Assembly (NCBI GenBank): GCA_032622095.1
Contig: CP136061.1
Span: forward strand, 221,559,148-221,623,147
Reading direction: 5' to 3'
DNA from: Siphonodentalium dalli
Taxonomy: Eukaryota; Mollusca; Scaphopoda; Gadilida; Siphonodentaliidae
Length of the DNA: 64,000 nucleotides
Each line of letters starts with the position of its first letter. Position 1 is the first letter of the stretch. Both the position numbers and the translations under genes were made by a program. Positions 1-11,501 of the stretch are shown piece by piece. The notes under the pieces are model-generated. The model saw only the letters and a program-made list of their open reading frames with translations, made no database searches and was not told the DNA's origin.

Positions 1-280
1 CTTTTGTCGGGGGAGTGTTTTGGACGGGTCAAATCATGACTCCGACCTTACCTTGACCTTCAAAATTGTTAATTAAAGGTCAAGTTGGGTAAAACGGACG
101 GATTTCGACGAAATTTGATACCTAGGGGTACTTTTCTCCGGGGTGGGGGTGTTTTGGACGGGTCAAATCATGACCCTGATCTGACCTTTACTTTCGAAAT
201 AATCAATTCAAGGTCAAATCGCGCCTTTCTCCGGAAATCAGATGGGAAACAGCCCGGACGAAGTCGGGCCCATCAGCTTG
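1..280 (+). mobile_element. Helitron-like element, 3' part (subfamily B)
   Basis: The sequence is made of units reading about GACGGGTCAAATC, TGACCTTGACCTTCAAAAT and CAAGGTCAAATCGGG. These also fill the elements at 21544-22758. It ends in the hairpin AGCCCGGACGAAGTCGGGCC followed by CATCAGCTTG. The related intact copies end in CTAG, so this terminus (CTTG) is degenerate. The 5' part lies outside the window. The 67-residue reading frame inside it is not a gene. Confidence 0.7.
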
Positions 281-1053
281 TGCAATAAAGAAGACAGTTT
301 GAAGAATGTAATGTATAACACGAGAAACAGGAAAACTTGAAATATGGAAGTATGCAAATTTCCCACATAAAATTTGAAAGCTAGTTTATAGTATAATTAT
401 ATTATAATTTATATTTATGGCAAAAATATGATCTTGGTGGCGTTACCATTTCTGACTATGGGTTTCTTGTCATTTCTGACTATGGTTTTCTTGTATCCAG
501 TGCGCGTCTGTGCAGAATTGTCACATGCATGGTTTTGGATGGTTTTTTGGATGGTTTTTTGGAAGAGACACAGGCCGTGCATGGTGATATAGTTCTTCTA
601 GCCTCCAGTGATTTCAAATTTAGATCAGAAGTCATATATAGCCGAAACATTTGCATATCTTGAATATTTATTTTATAGGGTATGGTTCTTTATTCCGAAA
701 GCTCATTATTCCGAGGGTTCTCTATTCGAAGGTTCGCTATTCCGAAGGTTTTCTATTCTGGGCGTATTTATTCAGAAATGAATCAAAATGTTCACCCCCC
801 CCCCCCCCCCCCCCCCCCCACAAAAAAACACACGAGGAATGAAAAATACTATTACGCTAGTATTCATATAGTACATTTATACACCACATTCTAATTTCCA
901 AATTGCCCCAGGTGTCGGTTATTAATAGCTAGAAGACAGTATTAGTTTATCACGGAAAGTTGAAAACACGATGACTGCATGACTGACATAAACTACATGT
1001 AAGAGATACAGTCTGTCCGAAATGGCAATCTGTATTTGAAAGAAACATCAACA
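281..1053. other. Intergenic, no gene seen
   Basis: AT-rich sequence. Positions 420-510 (ATGATCTTGG.GGCGTTACCATTTCTGAC) match a dispersed repeat that is also at 42180-42230 (same strand) and 16316-16440 (reverse). A 25-base C run lies at 795-819. No reading frame with protein character was seen. Confidence 0.6.
684..760 (+). repeat. Short tandem repeat, about 16 bp, TATTCCGAAGGTTCGC-like
   Basis: Five imperfect copies of a unit close to CTATTCCGAAGGTT run head to tail. Confidence 0.75.
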
Positions 1054-1553
1054 TTAAAGGCCCACTTAATTTTCGAAACCCCAGATCACATATATAAAAT
1101 ATATGCCATATTAACTAAATACCATCTGAAATAGGAAGCTCTCTAACATTGCATTGTCAACTTATCCGGTATAAATGTGATCATGTTGTTTTTGTTGAGT
1201 TACCGACGTGATTTTGTGCTGAAGTTTCATCTGGTTTTGTTGCGCAAAGTGTATTATTTTCAATGGAGGGGGAATAACTCTATATTTTAAAGATAGAGTT
1301 ATCCCCTTCCATTGAAAATACAATTTTAGTTTGAATTCTGTTGCATTCTGGGAGCCATAACGGGAGAATTTTTTTTATTATTTCAGCTGTTTTCTATTTC
1401 TCTATGCTATGGGCATCTTCTGAGACCCAGACGTTTCAAATGGTGATGAATTATAGTATTTTAATCATATTTTATGGCATAAATTGTTATTAAAACCGTA
1501 TATCAAGGCACTATAAAAAATATCGGTAACTCGAAAATTAAGAGTGTAATCGA
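1054..1553. mobile_element. MITE-like dispersed repeat, family P, with internal hairpin
   Basis: It begins TTAAAGGCCCACTTAATTTTCG and ends near CGAAAATTAAGAGTG, so the edges are inverted. The inside has a hairpin at 1255-1320 with arms TATTTTCAATGG and CCATTGAAAATA plus most of the sequence between. Diverged copies start at 8109 and 10331, and a reverse copy lies at 11215-11280. Those four sites share the stretch ending in GGAAG.TCCAAAACATTGTATTGTC. The ends are degenerate, so the transposon class is not settled. Confidence 0.55.
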
Positions 1554-3340
1554 GAATGCTCCTTATTATCTTATCGTTTTTTTGGGAACGGTCACGATTC
1601 CAATACAAGGAGTTCATGCTTAAACGTTCTTTATCAGAGCCAACGTTGGAATTATTTTTGCTCGCCTGACAAAATTGCGGAACTTGTTAAAGATTGTCTA
1701 TCTCTTTGTAAACACGTATTATATAGTGGTATATGAGGTATAACATATTAGATATATGAATCGATGACCCCTGTCCGGAAAAGCTTCTATCGATGAATAT
1801 TGTTTATTTTTTCGAATATTTTCTGGCATATGGGTGATCGTTTAGCTAACGACCAATATTGTTTACTAACAGAGACCAGAAATTTTATTGTGTAATTTTG
1901 TCACAAATAAACGTTAATTATACTCATTATCGCTTATATACAAACAATCAGCCTTATACTTTTTACGTTCGGTGCGTAGCAATGGTCGCACTCTAATAAC
2001 CTCTATCGCTATCTGATATCGCCTGAATGGTCGGTTCTAAAATAGTAAAATATATATGTCCATTTTAATCATCGCATTATATAAAAAAAATATTCGAAAC
2101 AAAAATCAATAGTAATTGATGGAAGCTTTTCCGGATGGGGGTCTTCAATTCATATCTATTATTTCATACCCACGAGACTATTTCAAATTTGTTTTATGAA
2201 GAGATAATTCCCTCTTTTGAATATCGAAAACTAACCACAGACCTCGTATTAAATTATGGGCTCATGGATATATGATCTAATTATTATTCTGATACAAAAT
2301 TCACCGATGATTGTTTTATATAGTCAAATTGCCGCATTATTGCATACTCATTGGTTTATTTTATGTTTGCGAAATACAGCATAATACAGATGATTTCAAA
2401 ACGTTCAACAAATAAATGTGTTTTGTCCTTTGACAATGCACTTAATGAACTGCATGTAACAGAAAATGTCTTCACTAAATTATGAGGTATAATCTACATA
2501 AATCACTAGTTTGTTCAATTAAATAAAGCAATATTGACCTAAAGTTTAGTTTAGTGCAAGCTACGGTCATCTGAATGTGCATGAAACATATAGAACAACA
2601 CACTTATTGTGTGAACCAGTTATAAAAACACTTGTGTGTCGTTCTATCTATTTTATTTCAATTAACAGTCGTATAGTAATGTGATATTGGCAGCCACTGA
2701 GTGGCAGTGCCAACTTATTAACACGTCAACTTGTTTCGTCATTGGCAGAGGAATGTTCTATTTTATAACGATTGGGTATGTGACCACCCTTCTTATGCAA
2801 ATATTTCTGTCGGTTGTGCCGACATATCAATAGAGAATATGAACACTTCAATGAACTTTAATGCATTTTTATTATCAACAAAAGATAGTTAGTGTATACA
2901 TATATGTGATTGTAAATCGATCGGCCATTGAATGTAATTTGAATGGTCGTGCGATCGGAATATGCTAAACTTAAGGTGGGAATCTCACAGCATATATGTT
3001 TCCCGTTCTTGGTCATCGGGGTGAACAGGAATGTAAAACTATTGACGCAATTAATATTTAAAGGCACGCATACCATCCCCAGATATAAGTCTTCAAGATG
3101 TTAGTATTATAAGTCGAAAGAATATTCAACATCAGCCACAAAAAATAAAATAAACAAACCAAAAAGGAAAGAACAAAAATAAACAAAACAAAACAATCAA
3201 ACAAACAAGCAAAACAAACAACAAACAAGCGAGAGCAAAAAAATCACATATTAATGAAATTTCGTCTTTCGCCTTTTGGTATGAAGTGAAGGCGATATCC
3301 TAACATGGTGCGAAATTATCTAACTTAATTTTAATATGAA
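1554..3340. other. Intergenic, no gene seen
   Basis: AT-rich sequence with no supported coding region. An A/C-rich low-complexity patch (AAACAAAC type) lies at about 3138-3245. Confidence 0.6.
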
Positions 3341-3475
3341 TATGTCATCATCATCATCATAATCATCATCATCGTCATCATCATCATCATCATCACCAAC
3401 AGCACAATCATCATCAACAGCATCATCATCATCATCGTCATCATCATCATCATCATCATTATTATCATCATCATC

Positions 3476-3507
<32 letters not shown>

Positions 3508-3536
3508 CATCATCTACATCATCATCAACAGCAACA
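3341..3536 (+). repeat. ATC/CAT trinucleotide microsatellite
   Basis: A long imperfect (ATC)n tract. Read on the minus strand it gives poly-Asp and poly-Met frames, which are artefacts of the repeat. Confidence 0.95.
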
Positions 3537-3734
3537 TAAAGTATAACCACATAAAAAACATGAACTCTTGGCTTTCGAGTATAAAACGCTATGGAATTCG
3601 ATCAGGGCTTCAATAGGGCAACCTGTAAACAATTTATTGTTTAACCCTTTCGATACTAAATGGATTCCCCTATACTCAGTTATAGACGTATACATTGGGA
3701 TTGTCTACAATTAGTCCGGGGGGGGGGGTTCAAT

Positions 3735-3912
3735 ATACAATAAGCAGACATGCAGATAATACAAGTGCAGAAGGATTCTTATTTATTGGAATGATACGTT
3801 CATATAATAGGTTCAACAAACGACCTATATATATGTCGATTGTTGAACTTTATATCTGAACATTCACTAAGGGAACCACTCGCCAATGAGCATATTTAGA
3901 ATAGAAAGGGCA
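3735..3912 (+). repeat. Dispersed repeat shared with 61300-61497
   Basis: The stretch ACAAGTGCAGAAGGATTCTTATTTATT... through CACTCGCCAATGAG and AGAAAGGG is matched by a diverged copy at about 61320-61497 in the same orientation. A run of ten G lies just before it (3719-3728). The family is not identified. Confidence 0.6.
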
Positions 3913-3916
3913 TGTA

Positions 3917-4129
3917 CAGTAATTCTCTAATTAATCGACTTCTTAACCACAGCAGAATTATGGGTAACTTTTCAGGATTTAGTTGGAAATATGGCTTGTT
4001 GCCATTCATCGGAAAGCTCTCGGCGATAGCTTTCCGATGAATGGCAACAAGCCATATTTCCAACTAAATCCTGAAAAGTTACCCATAATTCTGCTGTGGT
4101 TAAGAAGTCGATTAATTAGAGCATTGCTG
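3917..4129. mobile_element. Foldback MITE with TA target duplication (mariner/pogo type)
   Basis: Arms 3925-4018 and 4028-4121 are reverse complements over 94 bases, with a 9-base loop at 4019-4027. The outer ends CAGTAAT and ATTGCTG extend the pairing. TA flanks both ends (3915-3916 and 4130-4131). TA duplication with a CAG-starting terminus is typical of Tc1/mariner-pogo derived MITEs. Partial relatives lie at 57897-57948 and 59320-59605. The right end lies 145 bases before the start codon of the CYYR1-like gene. Confidence 0.85.
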
Positions 4130-4274
4130 TATGAGTAGCAATGTTAAAAGTTGACCCTGTGAATTCGACCTTAATATCATATTGTGTTATGCGTCATTAA
4201 TGTTTTCGGGAAGCTCTTTTCGATCTCACAGAAACTATATCTCATAATTATTTCCAGGACTATTTTCTGCTAAA

Positions 4275-4344
4275 ATGGAACTAGTAATTTCGACATGTTT
4301 AAGAATTTTATTTATTATATTTGGATTCATTTTAGGAGACATTG
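4275..4344 (+). CDS. CYYR1-like exon 1 (signal peptide)
   Basis: The ATG at 4275 opens a hydrophobic leader (MELVISTCLRILFIIFGF...). The exon ends in phase 1 at a consensus donor, G|GTAAGT. Confidence 0.8.
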
Positions 4345-7300
4345 GTAAGTATGTTTTTATAAATATGAAGAACATAATCAACAAATATTGATATATATTT
4401 CTATGTTCTGTGTATATATATATATAGTATAACACCATGTAGTTTGGATTATTGACAAAAATAGATTATACCAACAAACAAAAAATAACCATCATACAAA
4501 CAAAAATGACACATCACGCAGATATTTCCGTTGATAAAATTGTAGACTATACCCGTAAAATATACTTTCGATCACTCTATAATCAGACACTAAATTAGCT
4601 CTATTTGGAGTATGATTTTTTATTTTGCGGGGTTTATCTGTCAGAGCAATATGTAATCTGTATAGTCAGAATTCCTTCGATTTAATAAAACAGCTTGTGA
4701 TATTGGTTGTTCTATAGATGCGGGTTTAATTACGTCGTAATCCATCCAGTTACTCACCGATATAGCGGAGTTGAATCCAATTGATTCAGTGATTGATTCG
4801 CTCATTTAAAATTATTAATGTCGTTGCTAAAATGTTACGTTTAGCCCAGTAACCGGTTTATTCCAAATCAAATGGGAATTTAATGAGAAAGACGAATACG
4901 TTTTAAAAATAATTAGCCCCTAAATCTGGCCTCATATTTTTAGTAAGACACACGTGTATTATCGGCACGCGCAGTGACATAAGAGCTTAGCGCAATCATA
5001 TCGATGTCAATGCCGGAACTTTTCAGTTCTGTTAATTAGAATATAATTATGCTATTCAATTTGTGTTGGGTTATTTAGTGTTGACTGTGAGATAAACATG
5101 ACTTATTGTGTGATAAGGATGGTTGATCAATGTTGTCAGCATGAAAAGACACATTTAAAATGGAAATATATATATTTTTTCTTGAAGGTGACTTTACTTA
5201 CTCTTTGGTTGCGATAAGAAATCAGTATTAATTAATTTTGTTAAACCCCAGCCGTTTCGAGATCGTTTTTTCTTGCTAAAATGTGATTAAGTGATAAAAT
5301 GGATCTCAAATTTGTCGCAATTCTATACAAAATATAGTAATATTCTCCACTAAATTCGATTCAAGCACCACTAAAGCTCGGCTCGAAACGAATTTAGTGC
5401 ACTCGGTTAATAAATTTCGTATATATATGCGACTCATTAAATATCCTCTATTTATCACATTGTTTCTATATTTATTCAGAAGAATACGAACTCGCCTTTT
5501 ACCAACATAAACAAACCTGATTACTTGTAGAATAATCTATACGTATTTTAACATTAAGTCTATATGGGTCTTCGAAGTAAACCAGCAACTTGAACAGCGG
5601 ATATCACAACTCGTTTTTAAGGGTCAGACACGTTTTTTTCTTCTCCTGCATGGTACCGGTACTTAAAAATACATTTGCTCTCTCTGAACTTTTTGTTAAT
5701 TTGGTACAATTTTAACCAAACAATGTAACACACTATCCGAGAACCAACGATTTCGGCAATTTCGATAAATTCCCGATAATAACAACGATCTAATATCGAT
5801 AATATATATAGAAAACTGACCGATAGTTGATTGGGCAACGCGTGGCACACACCGTACATATACAAATTATGTTGATGCGGACTCAATCCACTCACTGACT
5901 ATACAATAAATAAAATTACGGAGCATCTGGGACTATTATATGCATATGATATAACATTTCTTTGATATACATTTGCCTGAAAACTGTACAAATTATCTCG
6001 ATGACAAGCGTTCTATTTTTGCATTCCGGCTTATTTACCATCTGTAACATTTCTTCCCACTCAGCAGACAGTCAAATAATGGAAATCTGGTTCTACGAAG
6101 CAGATAATATAGAAACCAACAACAACATTTAAAGGTACTCAATCCGACCAGACGCTCCTAAATTACTATTTCTTTGACTTCGGGGGTAAACAATATTTGA
6201 TTCCAGTCGAGGAACATACCCATCAAAGCTCAGAGTGATTAGATATCTATGTGTGAAGTTTGCTGTTTGTATTGTTTGTGGACCAGAACTTGTCCAGAAC
6301 CACGTGCTCAAACGGACACATTGCGGTTGTAATATGGATAACTCGAAAATCAAGTGGTTACTATTAACAATAATAACCACTTGATTTTAGAGTTATCCGT
6401 CGTACAACAGCAATTTGTCCGTTTGAGCACGTAGTTCTGGACAAGTTCTGGTCCACAAACAATAGAAACTGCAAACTTCAAACATCGATATCTAATCAGT
6501 CTGAGCTTTGTTGGGTGGGTTCCTCGACTCGAATCAAATATTGTTTACCCCGAAGCCAAAGAAATGGTAATTTAGGAGCGTCTGATCGGATTGGGTACCT
6601 AATTACACGCAGTGGCCCTTTAACTCGTTGGAAGTTATAATAACCCCATTTACTATACTTTTATGATCTTTTATGGCATGCAAAATATTCAAAATGTCGT
6701 TGGTTTTCGTCGTCGTAAGTATTCTTGTAATATATACTTGTTTCAGATTGCAGTTCTAGTTGTGGATATTACTGCTCATATGGATGCTGTGGATCCAGTC
6801 CAGATTACTATTGCTGCGAACAGACTGAGTCGTGAGTGACGCCATGGCTATTAACCCTTCCGCGACTGGAGCTTCCTGGAATGTTCTAAACACCCTGTGT
6901 CAATGCATCAGCACATATATATATGGAGCCTCGCATATATCAGAATGCAGAAAACGCAAAGTCGGTATATAGATGTACACTCTAAATTCCGTTGGGTTAG
7001 ATTTTAGCCCAACACCATAGTAATAGGGTTTTGGGCAGTTTTGTAAAATATGTTTAGTAAAATGTACCCAATATATAGTGATAATACACCATGCATGCAT
7101 TTGGTTAATCTGAAATCATATGTGCATAGTAAAATCATTTCTTTTCGACACAAATGATCCAATCATCACCAAAAGGATACAAGCAACCAACGGATGATTT
7201 TAAATTATCATGCAATAACAAAATGATGTATAACATTATAGAAACTATGCTAATCTGCTACCAGTAATCAGTCTTTGGGTTTAACATGCAGGAAGTTTCT

Positions 7301-9426
7301 GATCCGTACACCAATAATCACTTGATTGATTATAGTGAAAACGACATTCGACAAGCTCGATTTTGTCTGTTCTGGTGATTTACTGGAAATCGCCTAAACT
7401 ATTAAATTGCCAGTGTCCACATTATTCGACACGTTGTCCGTGGCTCAAAACACGGGTATTTGGAATCTATATAGTAAAGAGCCTTGGATAGAACCGATAA
7501 TTATTACTACGTACGTTCTATTTCGATACAGAGGCTGTATAATCGTGCTTTATCGACAGCGTTACCAACCCCATTACACATTTATTTTAAGTACTATTAT
7601 TGTAAGCATATATTATAAGGACATGCACGCTCTGGATCCGTAGCTTTTGGGATTTATTAATTGTTCATTACCACATGTTGCTAAGAAAGCAAGCAAAATA
7701 TATATTTAAAAAAAACAAAATGAAAAACAGGTTCACCACTATACCAAACAGTCATAATCAGGCATGATGGTAATTTTTAGAGTTGCACTTGTTAAAGTGG
7801 CGAGCCCGTTTTCCATTTTTATCTCAAAAATATGATTTATTGCTCGCTTTCCGAACAAGCCTCAATTATAATTCTCGTTTCATTTTTACTTTAGTGCTTC
7901 TGGGATTGCGGGTATCGTGGTTGGAAGCTTGTTCGCATTGGCCATCTTCATCGGAGTAATAGTCTGCATCGTCTGTATGTGTAAACAAGGGCATAACTCA
8001 TCAAGACAGGACAATACAAGAGGTAATTTGTCTCGAAATAAATTGAGAGGTTTAGATCGTCGAATGTACGTCACCGTCGCTGTTTAAGCATCGACAAACT
8101 ATAACATTCCTTTAAAGACCTACTTAATTTTCGAACCCCCATATCACATTATATAAAATATATGCCATATTATATACCATTTGAAAGAGGAAGATCCAAA
8201 ACATTGTATTGTCAACTTATCCGTCTGGGAGAAATATCGCGAAAAGACAGACGGACATATACAGACAGACAGACGGACATATACAGACAGACAGACAGAC
8301 AGACAGATCATACTATTTTATTTCGCCCGATATTAATATTGAAACTGTTCGTTTATATACATTGCGTCGGGAAACACGTCAATGTTTACTGTGATTACTT
8401 TATAATACGTTATTTTACTATATGTGGACAGGATATGTATCATACACAGATTTTATATAAATGAGATCAGGAAGCTGCCAGTTACAATAGTATTTAATAG
8501 TATATAAACCACACACCTTCTACATTCACACAATTTTCGCCCGTAAGAATCAGTACAAATCGCCATACGGAAAAAATTACACGATCGTTCATCAACCAAT
8601 AATAATAGCAGTCTCCACTTCATGAAAATCGATGAACCACCACTTCAAGCCGATCATATATCCGCATTCGATGAGTGTTAAAATTGTTATTGGGAGACTG
8701 TGTTGGATATTTAAACAAAATACATGCAACTTACAACTGTTTTGGTAGTTTTGAAAAGTTGTTCATGTTATTAATGTTCTACTAAAATGTACTGGTATAT
8801 GATTATATAAGGAATGACTTAAAGATCGATTGAGGTCATTGGTTTTGGCAGGCAGTGTTCGGGTGAATCCCTTTGGAATTCACACACTTTCAAGTTGTTT
8901 AATTATATATTCTGCTGGTCAAAATCCAATGACCCCAATCAATCGTCAAGCCATTTCTTAAATAACTGCTAATAACACCATGTACATGCATGTTCTGTCA
9001 ATTACTAGTATACAAACAAGGTGATTTATATACGACCACAATGCAAGCAATAACATTTCACGACATTTGATGAAAGTAGTCTCATTCAAATTACCATTTC
9101 ACGACATTTGATGAAAGTTGCCTCTGTTTTCTTTTGTAGTTCAAACAGTTCATGTGATATCTCCGGGCTATCAACAAGGACCCGATGGACAGGGCTATCA
9201 ACAAGGACCCGGTGGACCGAACCCACCGCCATATATGTCCGGTCCGCCACCATCCTACGGTAACCATGGAAACCCGACCTACCCACCAGTCATGACTCAT
9301 TCAATGATGGGCCCTCCACCGGCACAGGCTATGTATCCACCAGCTGCACCGATGCCTACAACACGTGCCAACCTTGCTTCCCGGGATAACCAACCGAAAT
9401 TCTCGGATTTGGCGACGCCTGACTAA
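4275..9426 (+). CDS. CYYR1/Shisa-like single-pass membrane protein (4 exons)
   Basis: The exons are 4275-4344, 6747-6831, 7895-8022 and 9140-9426. They sum to 570 bases (189 residues plus stop); every intron is GT-AG and all phases agree. Residues 1-23 are a signal peptide. Residues 24-52 form a small Cys-Tyr-rich ectodomain whose core, C29-x3-C33-x3-C37-C38-x7-C46-C47, fits the six-cysteine pattern of CYYR1 and Shisa-type proteins. Residues 56-80 are one membrane helix, followed by Cys-Lys. The cytosolic tail (95-189) is rich in Pro, Gly, Gln and Tyr and has two PPxY motifs (PPPY at 123-126, PPSY at 131-134), which bind WW domains such as those of NEDD4-type ligases. That matches the family's adaptor-like role. 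The exon plan (signal peptide, Cys domain, membrane helix, tail) is as expected for CYYR1. Family assignment is strong; strict CYYR1 orthology and function are inferred. Confidence 0.85.
4345..6746. other. CYYR1-like intron 1, with two transposon remnants
   Basis: The intron is mostly AT-rich. From about 5755 to 6132 it holds a diverged copy of the element at 11835-12420, ending in ACCAACAACAACATTT; it is cut by the TTAA MITE at 6133-6600. An imperfect inverted repeat with arms CACTAAATTCG and CGAATTTAGTG lies at 5348-5401. Confidence 0.6.
6133..6600. mobile_element. TTAA-type foldback MITE (family T)
   Basis: The terminal inverted repeats are AGGTACTCAATCCG and CGGATTGGGTACCT. The two halves fold on each other about the centre near 6365 (CAAGTGGTTA / TAACCACTTG). 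TTAA precedes the left end. The right flank reads AATTAC, so the duplication has decayed there. The same family occurs at 15729-16197, 40668-41136 and 54759-55204. Confidence 0.8.
6747..6831 (+). CDS. CYYR1-like exon 2 (Cys-Tyr ectodomain)
   Basis: The acceptor TTGTTTCAG precedes the exon and the donor TC|GTGAGT follows it. It encodes seven cysteines and six tyrosines in 29 residues. Confidence 0.85.
7895..8022 (+). CDS. CYYR1-like exon 3 (transmembrane helix)
   Basis: The acceptor is TTTTTACTTTAG and the donor AGAG|GTAATT. It encodes a Gly/Ile/Val-rich membrane segment ending in CIVCMCK. Confidence 0.85.
8109..8306 (+). repeat. Family P repeat plus ACAG microsatellite in intron 3
   Basis: Positions 8109-8220 match the start of the 1054-1553 repeat. 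An (ACAG)n tract with GGACATAT interruptions follows at about 8243-8306. Confidence 0.7.
9054..9118 (+). repeat. 24-bp direct repeat ahead of exon 4
   Basis: CATTTCACGACATTTGATGA, continuing AAGT, occurs at 9054-9077 and again at 9095-9118. The start-to-start distance is 41 bases. The second copy abuts the polypyrimidine tract of exon 4. Confidence 0.85.
9140..9426 (+). CDS. CYYR1-like exon 4 (PPxY tail and stop)
   Basis: The acceptor is TTTTCTTTTGTAG and the stop TAA at 9424-9426. The tail begins with a duplicated GYQQGP(D/G)G unit, then PPPY and PPSY. Codon use is richer in C and G than in the surrounding introns. Confidence 0.88.
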
Positions 9427-11499
9427 ACTTGCGTGACCATTTCCAGAAATTTAGAATTGTCTGACGTTGACTCAGAACTCGCATTGCACAGTGAAGTTCG
9501 TTGTATCTGTATAGTACAATAGCCCGCTTAATTAATTTAGCTACAAGAACTTCAAATTTCCCGCTTCTATCGCTATAACGGTTCAGCGCTAAATTAGGGT
9601 CATGTGATATTTCGGCGCGAACACAATTTTTTAAGTGCATGCTGACTGGTTTGACATGTTGACAAAAAGATAAGCCTTGATATATGGTGATTATTTGTGC
9701 CGGTATTAGTTGCCGATCAGTGAAGTCATAAAATCTCTACCTGGCCTGAAATTAACACCGTGACTGGGGATTGTATTGTATTTCCTAGCATAGAAAGTTC
9801 GAAGAAACGCAAAGAATTGATATTCTGGCTGCTGAAACTTTAATGTCTCAAGGTTTTCGCGATGGGTTCAGCTGAAAAATCATTATTAGCAAGACCATGA
9901 ACAAACTAACGATTTTGTTGTTACTAATTATCAATAATCCTGCAGTCACTGTGACGAGATTCCGCATGTTGAAACAAATGTTTGTAAACATTTACTGTAA
10001 CAGTGCAGCGAGAACGGAAATGGACGAGTCGTTGAGATTGGCAGCCATTAATGTCTGGTTTCACTGACAAATACCGTAAATATGTGCATGGGTATAAACC
10101 GTTGATACAATGAGAAGCACATATGATTTAGGTGATATAATTATACCCTATATATAATACGGCGGCATTATGACATGTTGATGGGGGGGGGGGGGGGGGG
10201 GCTAATATTGATATCAATTGGGGAAACTGTATCTCCTCTTACACATGGATTACTTGTATTGTCAAGATTTGTCGCAATTCAAATGGGGAAACTTGATGAT
10301 GTCGTAACGTTCTAACATTCATAATATTTGTGTTACCTCTATAGGCCCACTTAATTTTCGAATGCCCAGAACACATTATATATAACATATTCCATATTAT
10401 ATATCTGCCATTTGGAAGAGGGCAGTCCACCAAGTAACAAAGATTCTCAGATTCACACCAAAACTTCCTCCGTTATTTTCCCAAATTGCACCACAATTCA
10501 CAATAAGTTATTTCACTTACTCGCGGCGAATCCGCCATTTGGTCTCCGGAGGTCAAAGTTAACAAGTAGCAGCTATGTTTAGCATATGACTCCAGTCTGG
10601 GAATTCCCAAAATAAAATGGCAACAGGTCGTTATCGTATCGCAGGTGCGAGAACTTCATAAAACTATTTAAACACTCACCCTGGATACATACGATACATA
10701 GGTTTCGCACAGTAGATGGATTGGATGTATCACGTATGTTTTTGAGTTATTTTTTTAACGCAAGAACTCGCTATTTATCAGTAACTTATGGGAAGTTCGT
10801 TGACAAAAAAAGGGCGTCTGAATGTCTGCATCGTCACCAGATCCTAACTCTATAGATGACATGGCCACAAAACAATTCTTAAACACGTAGTTGCACTCAG
10901 AATAAATGAAATTAAGCCATAAAATGTTGATAAAAAATTCTCGCACTCAGCTGTCGAATGTTTACAAATGGTCGAAATGGATGCTACTTTTCAACTTTGA
11001 CCTTTTACCGGCTTTTACCGGTGGGTTGGATAAAAAGCTAGGAATCGGACCATATGGAACCATCGGCTATCTTGAAAATCGCGAACCAGTAAAAAGGCTT
11101 ATTGAGAGATAGAGGTATTTTCCTTCCATTGCGAATAATAAACTGGAAGCTGGTTCAAACTAGATCGAAATTAAGCACTTAACGGAACCTAGACAAAAAC
11201 AACATGTTTACAGTTTATTTGATAATACAATGTTTTGGAGCTTCCTCTTTCAAATGGTATATAATGAGCGAATTGAAAAAGTTAACAGTGACCGCTTGGC
11301 CTGCAAAAAATGAATATAGATTAAAATATATAGGAAGTGTTCAGATTGTTGACGAGAATTTAATTCCTAAATTTACAATCATTTTAGATCAAATTCACAA
11401 TAGCCTGTCACACATGTATGGTGTCTTCTGAAATCTCCTTCTTATGTAGGTTAGGCAAGTGAACATCAAGTCTTCAACACTTTAGTTTACCATCCGGGA
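9427..11499. other. Intergenic, no gene seen
   Basis: This is the region 3' of the CYYR1-like gene. It holds a G run at about 10184-10201, a family P copy at 10331-10440 and a reverse family P copy at 11215-11280. No other coding signal is supported. Confidence 0.55.
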
Positions 11500-11501
11500 T
11501 A

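Noticed and set aside
3320-3550. Poly-aspartate and poly-methionine reading frames
   Set aside because: They are readings of the ATC microsatellite in different frames, with no start context or conserved flanks.
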